A stretch of DNA of 64,000 nt from Zoogloea sp. 1C4. Its GTDB lineage: Bacteria; Pseudomonadota; Gammaproteobacteria; Burkholderiales; Rhodocyclaceae. The notes under the pieces are model-generated. The model ran no database searches, was not told the DNA's origin, and saw nothing but the letters and a program-made list of their open reading frames with translations. Below are positions 54,411-63,919 of the stretch, one piece after another (position 1 is the stretch's first letter; each line of letters opens with the position of its first letter). The position numbers and the translations under genes are program-made. Where the stretch lies: NCBI RefSeq assembly GCF_009469605.1, contig NZ_SSXU01000002.1, forward strand, positions 114,807 to 178,806. Direction: 5' to 3'.

Positions 54411-57400
54411 ATGGGGATCTCTGGCCGTATTGCGGCGCTGTTCCAGCGCAACGCGCTCACCCCGCTCCTCGCCCTGGTGCTGATGCTGCTGGGCGTCTTT
54501 GCCACCCTCGTCACCCCCAAGGAAGAAGAGCCCCAGATCGATGTGACCATGGCCGACGTGATGGTGGCCTTTCCCGGCGCCTCGGCCAAGGACGTGGAGG
54601 CGCTGGTCGCCCGCCCGGCCGAGCAGGTGCTGTCGCGCATCGCCGGGATGGACCACGTGTATTCGGTGTCGCGCCCGGGCATGGCGATCATCACCGTGCA
54701 GTTCAAGGTGGGTGTGAAGAACCAGGACGCCATCGTGCGCCTGTACGACACCATCCACAGCCACCGGGACTGGATCTCCCCCGAGCTGGGCGTGGCGGAG
54801 CCGGTCGTCAAGCCCAAGGGCATCGACGACGTGCCCATCGTCGCGCTCACCCTGTGGACGCGTGATCCGGCCCGTTCAGCCTTCGACCTGCAGCAGGTGG
54901 GCCGCGCGGTGGAGGTGGAGCTCAAGCGCGTCAAGGGCACGCGGGACGTGAGCACCATCGGTGGCCCGGACCACGTGCTGCGGGTGTTGATGGACCCGGG
55001 CCGGATGAACGCCTATGGCCTCACGCCGCAAGACCTGAAAGGTGCGCTGCTGCTGGCCAACGCGTCCCAGCCCAGCGGCAAACTGATCGACCAGAACCAG
55101 GAAGTGCTGGTGCAGACCGGCACCTATATCGAGAGCGCCGACGACGTGCGCCGGCTGGTGGTGGGCGTCTCTGGCGGCAAGCCGGTGACGATGGCCGACG
55201 TGGCCACGGTGGTGGATGGAGCGGATCAGCCGTCGCGCTACGTGTGGCACGCCCTCGGCAAGGGCGCGGGGGATGCTGCCGCCAGCGGCGAACGCTTCCC
55301 GGCCGTGACGCTGTCGATCTCCAAGAAGCCCGGCGAGAACGCCGCCGACGTGGCCGACGGCCTGATCCGTCGGATCGAGCAGCTCAAGGGCAGCATCGTG
55401 CCCGACGGCGTCGAGGTGACGGTGACCCGCAACTACGGCGCCACTGCAACCGAGAAGGCCGACAAGCTGATCGGCAAGCTGGTTTTTGCCACCTCGGCGG
55501 TGGTGCTGCTGGTGTTTTTTGCGCTGGGCAGGCGCGAGGCGGTGATCGTCGGTGCGGCGGTCACGCTCACCCTGGCGGCCACGCTGTTTGCCTCGTGGGC
55601 GTGGGGCTTCACCCTCAACCGGGTGTCGCTGTTTGCGCTGATCTTCTCCATCGGCATCCTGGTGGACGACGCCATCGTGGTGGTGGAAAACATCCACCGC
55701 TGGCACACGCTCGAGCCGGCCACGCCCCTGTGGCAGCTGATCCCGAAGGCGGTGGACGAAGTCGGCGGGCCGACCATCCTCGCCACCTTCACGGTGATCG
55801 CGGCGCTGCTCCCGATGGCTTTTGTGTCAGGCCTGATGGGGCCGTACATGAGCCCGATCCCGATCAACTCGTCGATGGGCATGTTCATCTCCCTGGCGGT
55901 GGCCTTCATCGTCACGCCGTGGCTGGCGGGCAAGCTGATGGCTGGCGGCGGGCATGGCGCGATGGCGGTCGACCACGGGCCGGACAAGCTCACCCAGCGC
56001 CTGGAGGCCCTGTTCCGCCGCATCATGACCCCGCTGCTCGACCCCAAAACCGGCGGCCGGGCACGGATGAAATTGTGGCTGGGCGTGGTGCTGGCGATTG
56101 CCCTGTCGGTGTCGCTGGCGGTGGTGCAGCTGGTGGTGCTCAAGATGCTGCCCTTCGACAACAAGAGCGAGTTCCAGGTGGTGCTCGACATGCCGGTGGG
56201 CACGCCTGTCGAGACGACCACCGAGGTGCTGCGGGAGATCGGCGACGAGCTGGCGAAGGTCGATGAAGTGACCGACTTCCAGACCTACGCCGGGACCGCT
56301 GCGCCGATCAACTTCAACGGGCTGGTGCGCCAGTATTACCTGCGCGCCCTGCCCGAGATGGGGGACATCCAGGTCAATCTGGTGGACAAGCACAAGCGCA
56401 GCCGCAAGAGCCACGAGATCGCGGTGTCGGTGCGCGACGTGGTGGCCTCCATCGCCCTCAGGCACGGCGGCAACGCCAAGGTCGTCGAGGTGCCCCCCGG
56501 CCCGCCGGTGCTCTCGCCCATCGTGGCCGAGGTGTACGGCCCGGACTACGCCGGCCAGGTGGCGGTGGCGGGCACCCTGCGCAAGGCTTTTGAATCGACG
56601 CCGGACATCGTGGGCGTGGACGACACCGTGGACGAGGCTGCGCCCAAGCTGGTGCTGCGGGTCAATCAGGCCAAGGCGGCGCGCCTCGGCGTGGCTCAGG
56701 CCGACATCGTCGAGGTAGTGCGCCTTGGTCTTGGTGGCGAGAACGTCACCCCGGTGCATGGCGGCGACAACAAGTACGAGCTGCCGGTGCGCCTCACTCT
56801 GCCGCCGGAGCGGTTGTCGTCGGTGGAGCAGATCCTCCAGATGAAGGTCCGCGCGCGTGCGCCGGAGGCCGGCGGCGCGCTGGTGCCGGTGTCGGAGCTG
56901 GTGCAGGTGCAGCCCACCCGCCGCGAGCAGGTGATCTACCACAAGGATCTGCTGCCGGTGGTTTACGTGACCGGCGACATGGGCGGCAAGCTGGATTCGC
57001 CCCTCTACGGCATGTTCGACATCCGCAGCAAGGTGAAGGACCTGCCGCTGGTGGGCGAGGGGCTGGCGGGCGTGCTGGGCGAGTGGTTCATCCACCAGCC
57101 CGACGACCCCTACGCCGCCTACGCCATCAAGTGGGACGGCGAATGGCAGATCACCTACGAGACCTTCCGTGACATGGGCGCCGCCTACGCCGTGGGCTTG
57201 GTGCTGATCTACGTGTTGGTGGTGGCGCAGTTCAGGAGCTATCTGGTGCCGCTCATCATCATGGCGCCGATCCCGCTCACCATCATCGGCGTGATGCCGG
57301 GCCACGCGCTGCTCGGCAGCCAGTTCACCGCCACCAGCATGATCGGGATGATCGCGCTGGCGGGGATCATCGTGCGCAACTCGATCCTGCTGGTGGATTT

Positions 57401-57668
57401 CATCGACCAGCAGGTGGCAGCCGGCACAAGCTTCGCAGAGGCCACCATCCACGCCGCCGCGGTGCGCGCCAAGCCCATCGGGCTCACTGGCCTCGCGGCG
57501 ATGATCGGCGCGCTGTTCATCCTCGACGACCCGATCTTCAACGGGCTGGCGATCAGCCTGGTGTTTGGCGTGCTGGTGTCCACCCTGCTGACCCTGGTGG
57601 TCATTCCCGTCCTGTATTACGCGGCCACCCACAAGCGGCGCGCCGCAACCGAAGGAGAAGTCTCATGA
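54411..57668 (+). CDS. RND efflux transporter permease
   Basis: This 1085-residue AcrB-type permease is longer than a typical AcrB. The first membrane helix (about 15-35) is followed by a large periplasmic porter domain with VARPAEQVLSRIAGMDHVYS. The TM4 proton-relay motif GILVDDAIVVVENIHRW is intact. A second half with the same layout ends in LVFGVLVSTLLTLVVIPVLYY. The substrate is not predictable. The stop overlaps the next gene (ATGA), so the three genes form one operon. Confidence 0.94.
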   Translation: MGISGRIAALFQRNALTPLLALVLMLLGVFATLVTPKEEEPQIDVTMADVMVAFPGASAKDVEALVARPAEQVLSRIAGMDHVYSVSRPGMAIITVQFKVGVKNQDAIVRLYDTIHSHRDWISPELGVAEPVVKPKGIDDVPIVALTLWTRDPARSAFDLQQVGRAVEVELKRVKGTRDVSTIGGPDHVLRVLMDPGRMNAYGLTPQDLKGALLLANASQPSGKLIDQNQEVLVQTGTYIESADDVRRLVVGVSGGKPVTMADVATVVDGADQPSRYVWHALGKGAGDAAASGERFPAVTLSISKKPGENAADVADGLIRRIEQLKGSIVPDGVEVTVTRNYGATATEKADKLIGKLVFATSAVVLLVFFALGRREAVIVGAAVTLTLAATLFASWAWGFTLNRVSLFALIFSIGILVDDAIVVVENIHRWHTLEPATPLWQLIPKAVDEVGGPTILATFTVIAALLPMAFVSGLMGPYMSPIPINSSMGMFISLAVAFIVTPWLAGKLMAGGGHGAMAVDHGPDKLTQRLEALFRRIMTPLLDPKTGGRARMKLWLGVVLAIALSVSLAVVQLVVLKMLPFDNKSEFQVVLDMPVGTPVETTTEVLREIGDELAKVDEVTDFQTYAGTAAPINFNGLVRQYYLRALPEMGDIQVNLVDKHKRSRKSHEIAVSVRDVVASIALRHGGNAKVVEVPPGPPVLSPIVAEVYGPDYAGQVAVAGTLRKAFESTPDIVGVDDTVDEAAPKLVLRVNQAKAARLGVAQADIVEVVRLGLGGENVTPVHGGDNKYELPVRLTLPPERLSSVEQILQMKVRARAPEAGGALVPVSELVQVQPTRREQVIYHKDLLPVVYVTGDMGGKLDSPLYGMFDIRSKVKDLPLVGEGLAGVLGEWFIHQPDDPYAAYAIKWDGEWQITYETFRDMGAAYAVGLVLIYVLVVAQFRSYLVPLIIMAPIPLTIIGVMPGHALLGSQFTATSMIGMIALAGIIVRNSILLVDFIDQQVAAGTSFAEATIHAAAVRAKPIGLTGLAAMIGALFILDDPIFNGLAISLVFGVLVSTLLTLVVIPVLYYAATHKRRAATEGEVS

Positions 57669-57889
57669 AGCTCACCGTCAACCAGTTCGTGCGCATCTTT
57701 GCCGGCGCTTTCGTGCTGATCTCGCTGGCCCTCGGCGTGGAGGGAAGCCCGCTTTTCGTGAACAGCAAGTTCCTGTGGTTCACCGCCTTCGTGGGGGTCA
57801 ATCTGTTCCAGAGCGGCTTCACGCGCTTCTGTCCGCTCGAGAACATCCTGCGTAAGTTTGGCGTGAAGGACAGCACTGGCTGCGCCTGA
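57665..57889 (+). CDS. DUF2892-type small membrane protein
   Basis: This is a 74-residue protein with two membrane segments (about 8-28 and 35-50) and a C-terminal FTRFCPLENILRKFG motif with Cys56, as in DUF2892/YgaP-like proteins. DUF2892 genes are often found with ArsR-family-regulated sulfur or efflux genes. Its ATG overlaps the permease stop by 4 bases, so it is translated with the pump and may assist it. Function unknown. Confidence 0.88.
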   Translation: MKLTVNQFVRIFAGAFVLISLALGVEGSPLFVNSKFLWFTAFVGVNLFQSGFTRFCPLENILRKFGVKDSTGCA

Positions 57890-57904
57890 TCCAGCCCCTA
57901 TGAC

Positions 57905-57931
57905 AAAGCTTGAGGCGAGCCCTCAAGCTTT
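57905..57931 (+). terminator. Terminator of the RND operon
   Basis: A perfect 11-bp stem, AAAGCTTGAGG (57905-57915) with CCTCAAGCTTT (57921-57931), closes a CGAGC loop and ends in TTT. It lies 15 bases past the DUF2892 stop. Confidence 0.7.
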
Positions 57932-57958
57932 ATGGCGCGGGGCCGTTCACCTCGGGCA

Positions 57959-60900
57959 ATGAGCCCGCGACACCCTCCTTTCTCGAGATTTGACCGGGCC
58001 CTCCGCTCACAGGGTTCATCGCCTTTGCTGGAGGGCCGCTGGTTCGTTGCGGCCTTCGCGCTGGGGATGCTCATCACTGCGCTGGTGTGGGCCCATCTGC
58101 GCGACCACGAGCGCGATCTCGAAAAGGCCCATCATGCGGCGGCGGCCGACCGGCTGGTGCATCAGCTCAACGAACGCCTGGGCAAGGTGGATTTCATCCT
58201 GCGCGGGGTCGCCGGCCTGTTCTCGGCCCAGAATCTCGTCGAGAAGCGCGAATTCGAAACCTACGTAGCCGGCCTCAAGCCCACCGAGACCCTGCCCGAG
58301 GTCGTGGCGATCGGGCTGGTACGGCGCGTGGATGCCGCCCGGGTGCCGGCGGTCGAGGCGCTGCTGTCGGCGGCCTACGAGCGGGAGATCCGCATTACGC
58401 CGCCGCCCGACGCTGCCCGCGCCGGGGTGACCTATCCGGTGGTTTATGTGTGGCCGCTCGATGCCCAGACCACGCGGGCCATTGGTTACGACGGCTATTC
58501 CGAGCCGCTGCGCCGCCAGGCCATCGACGACGCGCTGCGTCTTGACGGCATGGCGATGACCGAGCCGATCGCCATGCGCGCGCTGGGGGATGCCCAGCGC
58601 GGTGCCGCCGTGATGCTCTATCGGGTTGCCCGCTCGGCTGACGACCTGAGTCCGAGCGAGGCCCAGGATGGTCTGGTTGGCCTCGGGATCGATGTGAACC
58701 GGATGTTCGACGGGCTCGCCGAGTCGGCCATCGCCGGCTATCGGGTGCGCGTCGACGACGTGTCCAGCAGTGATCCGGCGCTGCTCTACAACACAATTGG
58801 CGACGCCACCGCATCCCTGGCCGAAGTCCGCACCGCCAGCTTTGGCGGGCGGGTGTGGCGCCTGTCCCTGGCGGCGCCGCCGCCGGCCGAGCTGATTGCA
58901 GTCTCGTCCCTGGTGGCGCTGGGCGGGGTGGCCGGCAGCGGCCTGCTGGCGTTTCTCCTGGCCAGCCTGTCGGGGCAGCAGAAGCGTGCCCGCGAGCTGG
59001 CCGATCTGATGACTTCCGAATACCGGGCCAGCCAGATGCGTTTCGAGCTGGCGGTTTCCGCCACCGAGGAAGGCATCTGGGAATGGCAGGCCGGGCAGAC
59101 GCGGCTGTTCCTGTCACCCCGCTGCGACACCCTGCTCGGCTATCCGAAAGGGGGCCTGCCGCGCACCGTCCGTGGTCTGCTGCGCCATCTGGCGCGGCCG
59201 ATCCGGCGGGAGTTCCTGATCTCGTTGCGGGGTCACCTGTCCGGCAAGGGCGCCCTCGACAGCGTGTTGCCGGTGACCCGGATTGACGGCAGCGTGGGCT
59301 GGTTCCACGTGGCCGGCAAGACCGAGTTCCGTGCCGGCGGTCGGCCGGAGCGCACCGCCGGCGCCATCGCCGACGTGACCGGGCTGCGCCGCGCCCAGCA
59401 GGAAGTGATCGATTCCCACGCCCGGCTCGACGCGCTGTACCGCCACGCCTCCCTCGGCATGGCCATGGTGGACGGCAAGGGGCGCTATCTGCAGGCCAAC
59501 TCGGAATTCTGCCGGATCGTCGGCTACAGTGAAGATGAGCTGTGCTGCGACCAGCCGCCGCTGCTCACCCCCGCCGAATACGCGGCGCGGGATGCCCGGG
59601 CGGTGGTGGATGCCTGCCTCGGTGCCCGGGGCAAGGCCTATGAGAAGGAGCTCCTCCACAGCAGCGGGAAGCGGGTGCCGGTGATGGTGATGACGACCGT
59701 CGTGGGCGGCAGCGATGGCTCCCACCGCTGGATCGTCGTCGAGGATGTGACCGAACGGAAGCGGGAGCAGCGGGCCGTGCAGGAGGCCAATGCCACCAAC
59801 GAATCGCTGATCGCCGCCATGCCTGACATGCTTTTTCAGCTCGATGGCGACATGCGCATCGTGCGCTACCACGCCGACAAGCCGGACCTGACGGTGCCGC
59901 CGGAAGCCTTCATGGGCAAGCGGCTCGATGAAGTGCTGTCGGCCCGCACGGCCCGGGCCTTCTTCAATGCGGTGCATGCCGCGGGGCGCAGCGGCCAGCT
60001 GCAGCGGCTGGAGTATTCGTCCCGGCGCGGCGCAGATCGCCTGCGCCACTTCGAGGCCCGCCTGCGCATGGTGCCCACCGGGGGCGCGCTGGTGGTCATC
60101 CGCGACATGACCGACCAGAAGGAAACCGAGCTGGCCCTGCGGGAGAGCGAGGCGCGCTGGCAGTTCGCCCTCGACGGCGCCGGCGACGGGGTGTGGGACT
60201 GGAACATCGCCGAGAACCGGGTGTTCCGCTCCGACCGCTGCAAGACCATGCTCGGCTACGCGGTGGACGAGCTGCCCGATGACCACGCCAGCTGGGCTGC
60301 GCTGGTCCATCCGGAAGACCTGCCCGCCTTGCTGGAGGCCCGGCGCATTCATCTCAAGGGCGAATCGCCGATGCTCGCCATGGAGGTCCGGACGCGCGCC
60401 AGATCGGGGCGCTACAAGTGGGTGCTGGTGCGGGGCCTGGTGGTCGAGCGGGATGCCGACGGCCGCGCGCTGCGCATGATCGGCACCCATTCCGACATCG
60501 ACGACGCCAAGTCGCGCGAGGCCCAGATCCTAGACCACAACCTCAATCTGGCGACGCTGGTGGATGAGCGCACCAAGGACCTGCAGGCCGCCAAGGATGC
60601 CGCCGAAGCCGCCAACGAGGCCAAGTCGGCCTTCCTTGCCAACATGTCCCACGAGCTGCGCACCCCGATGCACGGCATCCTCGGCTACGCCAAGCTGGGC
60701 GAGACCCGGGTGGCCAGCGCCGGGCACGAGAAGCTGCGCAACTACTTCGGCCGCATCCGCCTCTCCGGCGAGCGGATGCTGTTGCTGGTGAACGATCTGC
60801 TCGATCTCTCCAAGCTGGAAGCCGGGCAGATGGTGCTCAACCTGGAAACCGGCGCCTTGTCCGAGGTGGTGTCGGAGGTGATCGCCGAGTTCGATCTGCT

Positions 60901-61360
60901 GGTCCAGGCCCGGCGGCAGTCCATCGAGCTGTCGGTGGATGAGGCGCTGCCCCCGTGCCGCTGTGATCGGGCCCGGATTGGCCAGGTGGTCCGTAACCTG
61001 CTTTCAAATGCGGTGAAGTTCACGCCGGAGGGGCGGACGATCCGCGTCCGGCTCGGGACGGGCCTGCTGCCCGATGCCCGGCCGGCGCTTGTCCTGGGCG
61101 TGTCCGACGAGGGCGTGGGGATTCCGGTCAGCGAACTGGAGCTGGTCTTCGACAAATTTGTACAAAGCTCGCGCACCCGGACGGGCGCGGGCGGAACGGG
61201 ACTCGGCCTGGCGATCTGTCACGAGATCGTCGAGGCCCACCACGGGCGTATCACGGCCCGGAACAATGCCGTCTGCGGAGCGGAGTTCATCGTCGAGTTG
61301 CCGGCCCTGGGCCGGACCGAAGAGATGGCGCCCGCCCTTGCGGCACAGGGAGAAGCTTGA
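57959..61360 (+). CDS. CHASE-PAS(4) sensor histidine kinase
   Basis: The kinase has 1133 residues. Two membrane helices (about 27-47 and 300-325) flank a CHASE periplasmic ligand-binding domain. Four PAS-type domains follow (about 345-475, 480-605, 610-720, 725-860; the second with GMAMVDGKGRYLQANSEF, the last with GAGDGVWDWNIAENRVF). HisKA has the phospho-acceptor His in ANMSHELRTPMHG (about 895), and the ATPase domain has NLLSNAVKFTPEG, DEGVGIP and GTGLGLAIC. I chose the ATG at 57959 because the one at 57932 abuts the upstream terminator stem. The stop overlaps the next start by 1 base, so the receiver proteins downstream are its likely targets. Confidence 0.9.
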   Translation: MSPRHPPFSRFDRALRSQGSSPLLEGRWFVAAFALGMLITALVWAHLRDHERDLEKAHHAAAADRLVHQLNERLGKVDFILRGVAGLFSAQNLVEKREFETYVAGLKPTETLPEVVAIGLVRRVDAARVPAVEALLSAAYEREIRITPPPDAARAGVTYPVVYVWPLDAQTTRAIGYDGYSEPLRRQAIDDALRLDGMAMTEPIAMRALGDAQRGAAVMLYRVARSADDLSPSEAQDGLVGLGIDVNRMFDGLAESAIAGYRVRVDDVSSSDPALLYNTIGDATASLAEVRTASFGGRVWRLSLAAPPPAELIAVSSLVALGGVAGSGLLAFLLASLSGQQKRARELADLMTSEYRASQMRFELAVSATEEGIWEWQAGQTRLFLSPRCDTLLGYPKGGLPRTVRGLLRHLARPIRREFLISLRGHLSGKGALDSVLPVTRIDGSVGWFHVAGKTEFRAGGRPERTAGAIADVTGLRRAQQEVIDSHARLDALYRHASLGMAMVDGKGRYLQANSEFCRIVGYSEDELCCDQPPLLTPAEYAARDARAVVDACLGARGKAYEKELLHSSGKRVPVMVMTTVVGGSDGSHRWIVVEDVTERKREQRAVQEANATNESLIAAMPDMLFQLDGDMRIVRYHADKPDLTVPPEAFMGKRLDEVLSARTARAFFNAVHAAGRSGQLQRLEYSSRRGADRLRHFEARLRMVPTGGALVVIRDMTDQKETELALRESEARWQFALDGAGDGVWDWNIAENRVFRSDRCKTMLGYAVDELPDDHASWAALVHPEDLPALLEARRIHLKGESPMLAMEVRTRARSGRYKWVLVRGLVVERDADGRALRMIGTHSDIDDAKSREAQILDHNLNLATLVDERTKDLQAAKDAAEAANEAKSAFLANMSHELRTPMHGILGYAKLGETRVASAGHEKLRNYFGRIRLSGERMLLLVNDLLDLSKLEAGQMVLNLETGALSEVVSEVIAEFDLLVQARRQSIELSVDEALPPCRCDRARIGQVVRNLLSNAVKFTPEGRTIRVRLGTGLLPDARPALVLGVSDEGVGIPVSELELVFDKFVQSSRTRTGAGGTGLGLAICHEIVEAHHGRITARNNAVCGAEFIVELPALGRTEEMAPALAAQGEA

Positions 61361-62277
61361 TGAGCATGGCAAAGATACTGGTCGTGGATGACGAGCCGTT
61401 CAACCTCGACATCGTGGCTGAATACCTGGATGGGATGGATTTCGAGCTGGTGATGGTCGAGTCCGGCGAGGCCGCGTGGGCCGAGCTGGAACAGCCCGAT
61501 TCCACCTTCGATCTGGTCCTGCTCGACCGCATGATGCCGGGCATGGACGGCATCCAGGTGCTCACCCGCATGAAGGCCGACCAGCGCCTGCACTCGATCC
61601 CGGTGATCATGCAGACGGCGGCCACCTCGCCCGAGCAGATCCGCGAAGGCCTGGCCGCCGGCGCCTTCTACTACCTCACCAAGCCCTTCGAGGGCGAGGC
61701 CCTGCAGACCATCATCCGCTCGGCCCTCGACGACATGCGGACCCGCCGGGAGTTGAGCGCCAACCTGGCCGATCACGCGGTGGCGCTGGGTTTCCTGGGC
61801 GAGGGCGAGTTCGTCATCCGCACCCTCGACGAAGCCCACAAGCTCGCCTCCTTCGTGGCCCTTCTTGGCCCGCAGCCGGAAACCCTGGCGATGGGCCTGT
61901 CCGAGCTGCTGGTCAATGGCATCGAGCACGGCAACCTGGGCATCGACTTTGCCGAGAAGAGCCGGCTGCGCGAGGCCGACCGCTGGGAAGACGAAGTGGA
62001 TCGACGGCTCGCGCTGCCCGAGAACCAGAAGCGGGTGGTGCGGCTGCGCGTCCTGCGCGATGAGGACCGCTGGGTTTTCGAGATATCCGACGACGGCCCG
62101 GGCTTCGACTGGCGGCGCTTCCTCGATTTCGACCCGGAGCGGGCCTTCGCGCCCAATGGCCGGGGCATCGCCCTGTCGCGTCAGCTGTCGTTCTCGAGCC
62201 TGACCTACATTCCGCCCGGCAACGTGGTCATCGTGACCGTGCCGCGGGTGCACCGCGACAAGGCGGCCAGCCAGTAA
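61360..62277 (+). CDS. Response-regulator receiver fused to RsbW-like HATPase
   Basis: The protein has 305 residues. A full receiver (1-120) has the acidic pair in LVVDDEP, the phospho-Asp in LVLLDRMMPGMDG and the Lys in YYLTKPF. The C-terminal half (about 165-295) is an ATPase of the anti-sigma-kinase type with LSELLVNGIEHGN, SDDGPGFDW and NGRGIALSRQL. The family suggests a Ser/Thr switch kinase or a binding partner whose activity is set by phosphorylation. Translation is coupled to the histidine kinase (TGATG) with GGGAGA upstream. Confidence 0.9.
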   Translation: MSMAKILVVDDEPFNLDIVAEYLDGMDFELVMVESGEAAWAELEQPDSTFDLVLLDRMMPGMDGIQVLTRMKADQRLHSIPVIMQTAATSPEQIREGLAAGAFYYLTKPFEGEALQTIIRSALDDMRTRRELSANLADHAVALGFLGEGEFVIRTLDEAHKLASFVALLGPQPETLAMGLSELLVNGIEHGNLGIDFAEKSRLREADRWEDEVDRRLALPENQKRVVRLRVLRDEDRWVFEISDDGPGFDWRRFLDFDPERAFAPNGRGIALSRQLSFSSLTYIPPGNVVIVTVPRVHRDKAASQ

Positions 62278-62380
62278 TGGCCCCGACGAACCGGAATCCG
62301 GCATGCCGCGAGGCGTGCCCCCGATCGAACTTCCAGGCGGCGGCGAGCGTCCGCTGCCTGCCAACGGTAGAGTGCTGCTG

Positions 62381-63919
62381 ATGGCTGAAAATCCACTCCG
62401 GGTGCTCGTCGCAGACGATATTGCATCCAACCGAACCATCGTGGGGGCTTTCCTCGCCCACCTGAACTGCACGCCGATCTACGCCACCGACGGCGTCGAG
62501 GCAGTCGAGCTGTTCCGCATGGAATCCCCCGATGTGGTCCTGATGGACCTGATGATGCCGCGCATGGATGGCTTCGAGGCCATCAAGCAGATCCGCGCGA
62601 TGGTCGACGACCACTGGGTGCCGATCATCATCCTGTCGGCCCTGTCGGGCGAGGGCGACATCGTGCATGGCCTGGAGATCGGTGCCGACGACTATCTGGC
62701 CAAGCCCTTGTCGTTCCCGGTGTTTGCCGCCCGCTTCAAGGCCCTGCGCCGGCTGCTCGACATGCAGCGCCGGCTCGCCGGATCGCTGGAGCAGGTGCGC
62801 GCGGTGGCCAACGGCGTGATCGACGGGATCATCTCGGCGGACGAGAAGGGCACGATCCTCTCCGTCAATCGTTCTGCCACCCAGATCTTCGGCTATACCG
62901 CCAACGAGCTGGTCGGCCAGAACCTGCGGATGCTGATGCCCAACCCCCACCGGGACAAGCACGACGAATACCTTGGCCGCTACCTGAGCACCGGCGAGAA
63001 GCACGTGGTCGGCCAGATCCGCGAGCTCTCGGGCGTGCGCAAGGACGGCACCGAGTTTCCGCTGGAGCTGGGTGTCTCCGACATCACCCTGCCCAACCGC
63101 CGGATGTTCATCGGCGTGGTGCGCGATGTCTCCGAGATGCGCCGAATCCAGCGCCAGCTGGCCGAGGACGCGGCGCGGCTGCAGCGCTACCACGACGAAT
63201 CCGAGCGCGAGCAGGAGCTCGCCATGGCGATCATGGAGCGCCAGGTGCGCAGCGACTGGCTGCGCGACGGCGCCGTGCAGTACGCGGTGATGCCCGCGCG
63301 CAACTTCTCCGGCGACGTGGTGGCCGTGGCCCGCTCGCCCCAGGGGGCGCTCTACGCCATGCTGGCCGACGCCACCGGTCACGGCCTGGCGGCGGCGGTG
63401 AGCGTGCTGCCGGCCCTCGGCGCCTTCTACCGGGGCGCCGCGGCCAACCAGTCACTCACCGAGCTGGTGACCGAACTCAACGGCCTGCTGTGCGGCCTGC
63501 TGCCCAAGGGGCGTTTCGTTGCCGCATCGCTGGTGCGCCTCGAGGCCGGCACCCACAAGGGCCAGATCTGGGTGGGCGGCGTGCCCGACGTGCTGCGCAT
63601 CGACGACGGCGGCAAGGTGGTGCAGCGCTTCAGCTCCCGCCAGCTGCCGCTGGGCATCCTCCCTTCGGAAGAAGCGGGGATCAGCCACGAGGGGTTCGTC
63701 TGGAGCGAGGTGTCGCAGATCGTGCTGTGTTCCGACGGCCTCACCGAGGCGGAGAACACCAGCGGCGAAGCCTTCGGGATGCGTGGCCTGGAGGCGACGC
63801 TGCAGGGCTCGCCGCGCAGTGGTCGGGTCAGCCGGTTGCGTCAGGCGCTCACCCGTCACCTGGGGCGCCAGGCCGCCGGCGACGACGTCTCGGTGCTGAT
63901 CCTCGACTGCGCCGTGTAA
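62381..63919 (+). CDS. Receiver-PAS-SpoIIE-type phosphatase
   Basis: The protein has 512 residues. The receiver (1-125) has VLVADDIASNR, VVLMDLMMPRMDG and DYLAKPL. A PAS domain (about 145-260) has GIISADEKGTILSVNRSATQIFG-type sequence (landmark ILSVNRSATQIF). A PP2C/SpoIIE domain (about 300-512) carries the metal-binding acids in FSGDVVAV, LADATGHGLAAA, CSDGLTEAEN and GDDVSVL. SpoIIE-type enzymes dephosphorylate STAS anti-anti-sigma proteins. The start at 62381 has GGTAGAG upstream; upstream in-frame ATGs are not favoured. It lies 103 bases after the receiver-HATPase gene. Confidence 0.9.
   Translation: MAENPLRVLVADDIASNRTIVGAFLAHLNCTPIYATDGVEAVELFRMESPDVVLMDLMMPRMDGFEAIKQIRAMVDDHWVPIIILSALSGEGDIVHGLEIGADDYLAKPLSFPVFAARFKALRRLLDMQRRLAGSLEQVRAVANGVIDGIISADEKGTILSVNRSATQIFGYTANELVGQNLRMLMPNPHRDKHDEYLGRYLSTGEKHVVGQIRELSGVRKDGTEFPLELGVSDITLPNRRMFIGVVRDVSEMRRIQRQLAEDAARLQRYHDESEREQELAMAIMERQVRSDWLRDGAVQYAVMPARNFSGDVVAVARSPQGALYAMLADATGHGLAAAVSVLPALGAFYRGAAANQSLTELVTELNGLLCGLLPKGRFVAASLVRLEAGTHKGQIWVGGVPDVLRIDDGGKVVQRFSSRQLPLGILPSEEAGISHEGFVWSEVSQIVLCSDGLTEAENTSGEAFGMRGLEATLQGSPRSGRVSRLRQALTRHLGRQAAGDDVSVLILDCAV

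Noticed and set aside
57932-57958. ATG at 57932 as the histidine kinase start
   Set aside because: It directly abuts the terminator stem (57905-57931) and lacks a ribosome site; 57959 is preferred, though its site is also weak.
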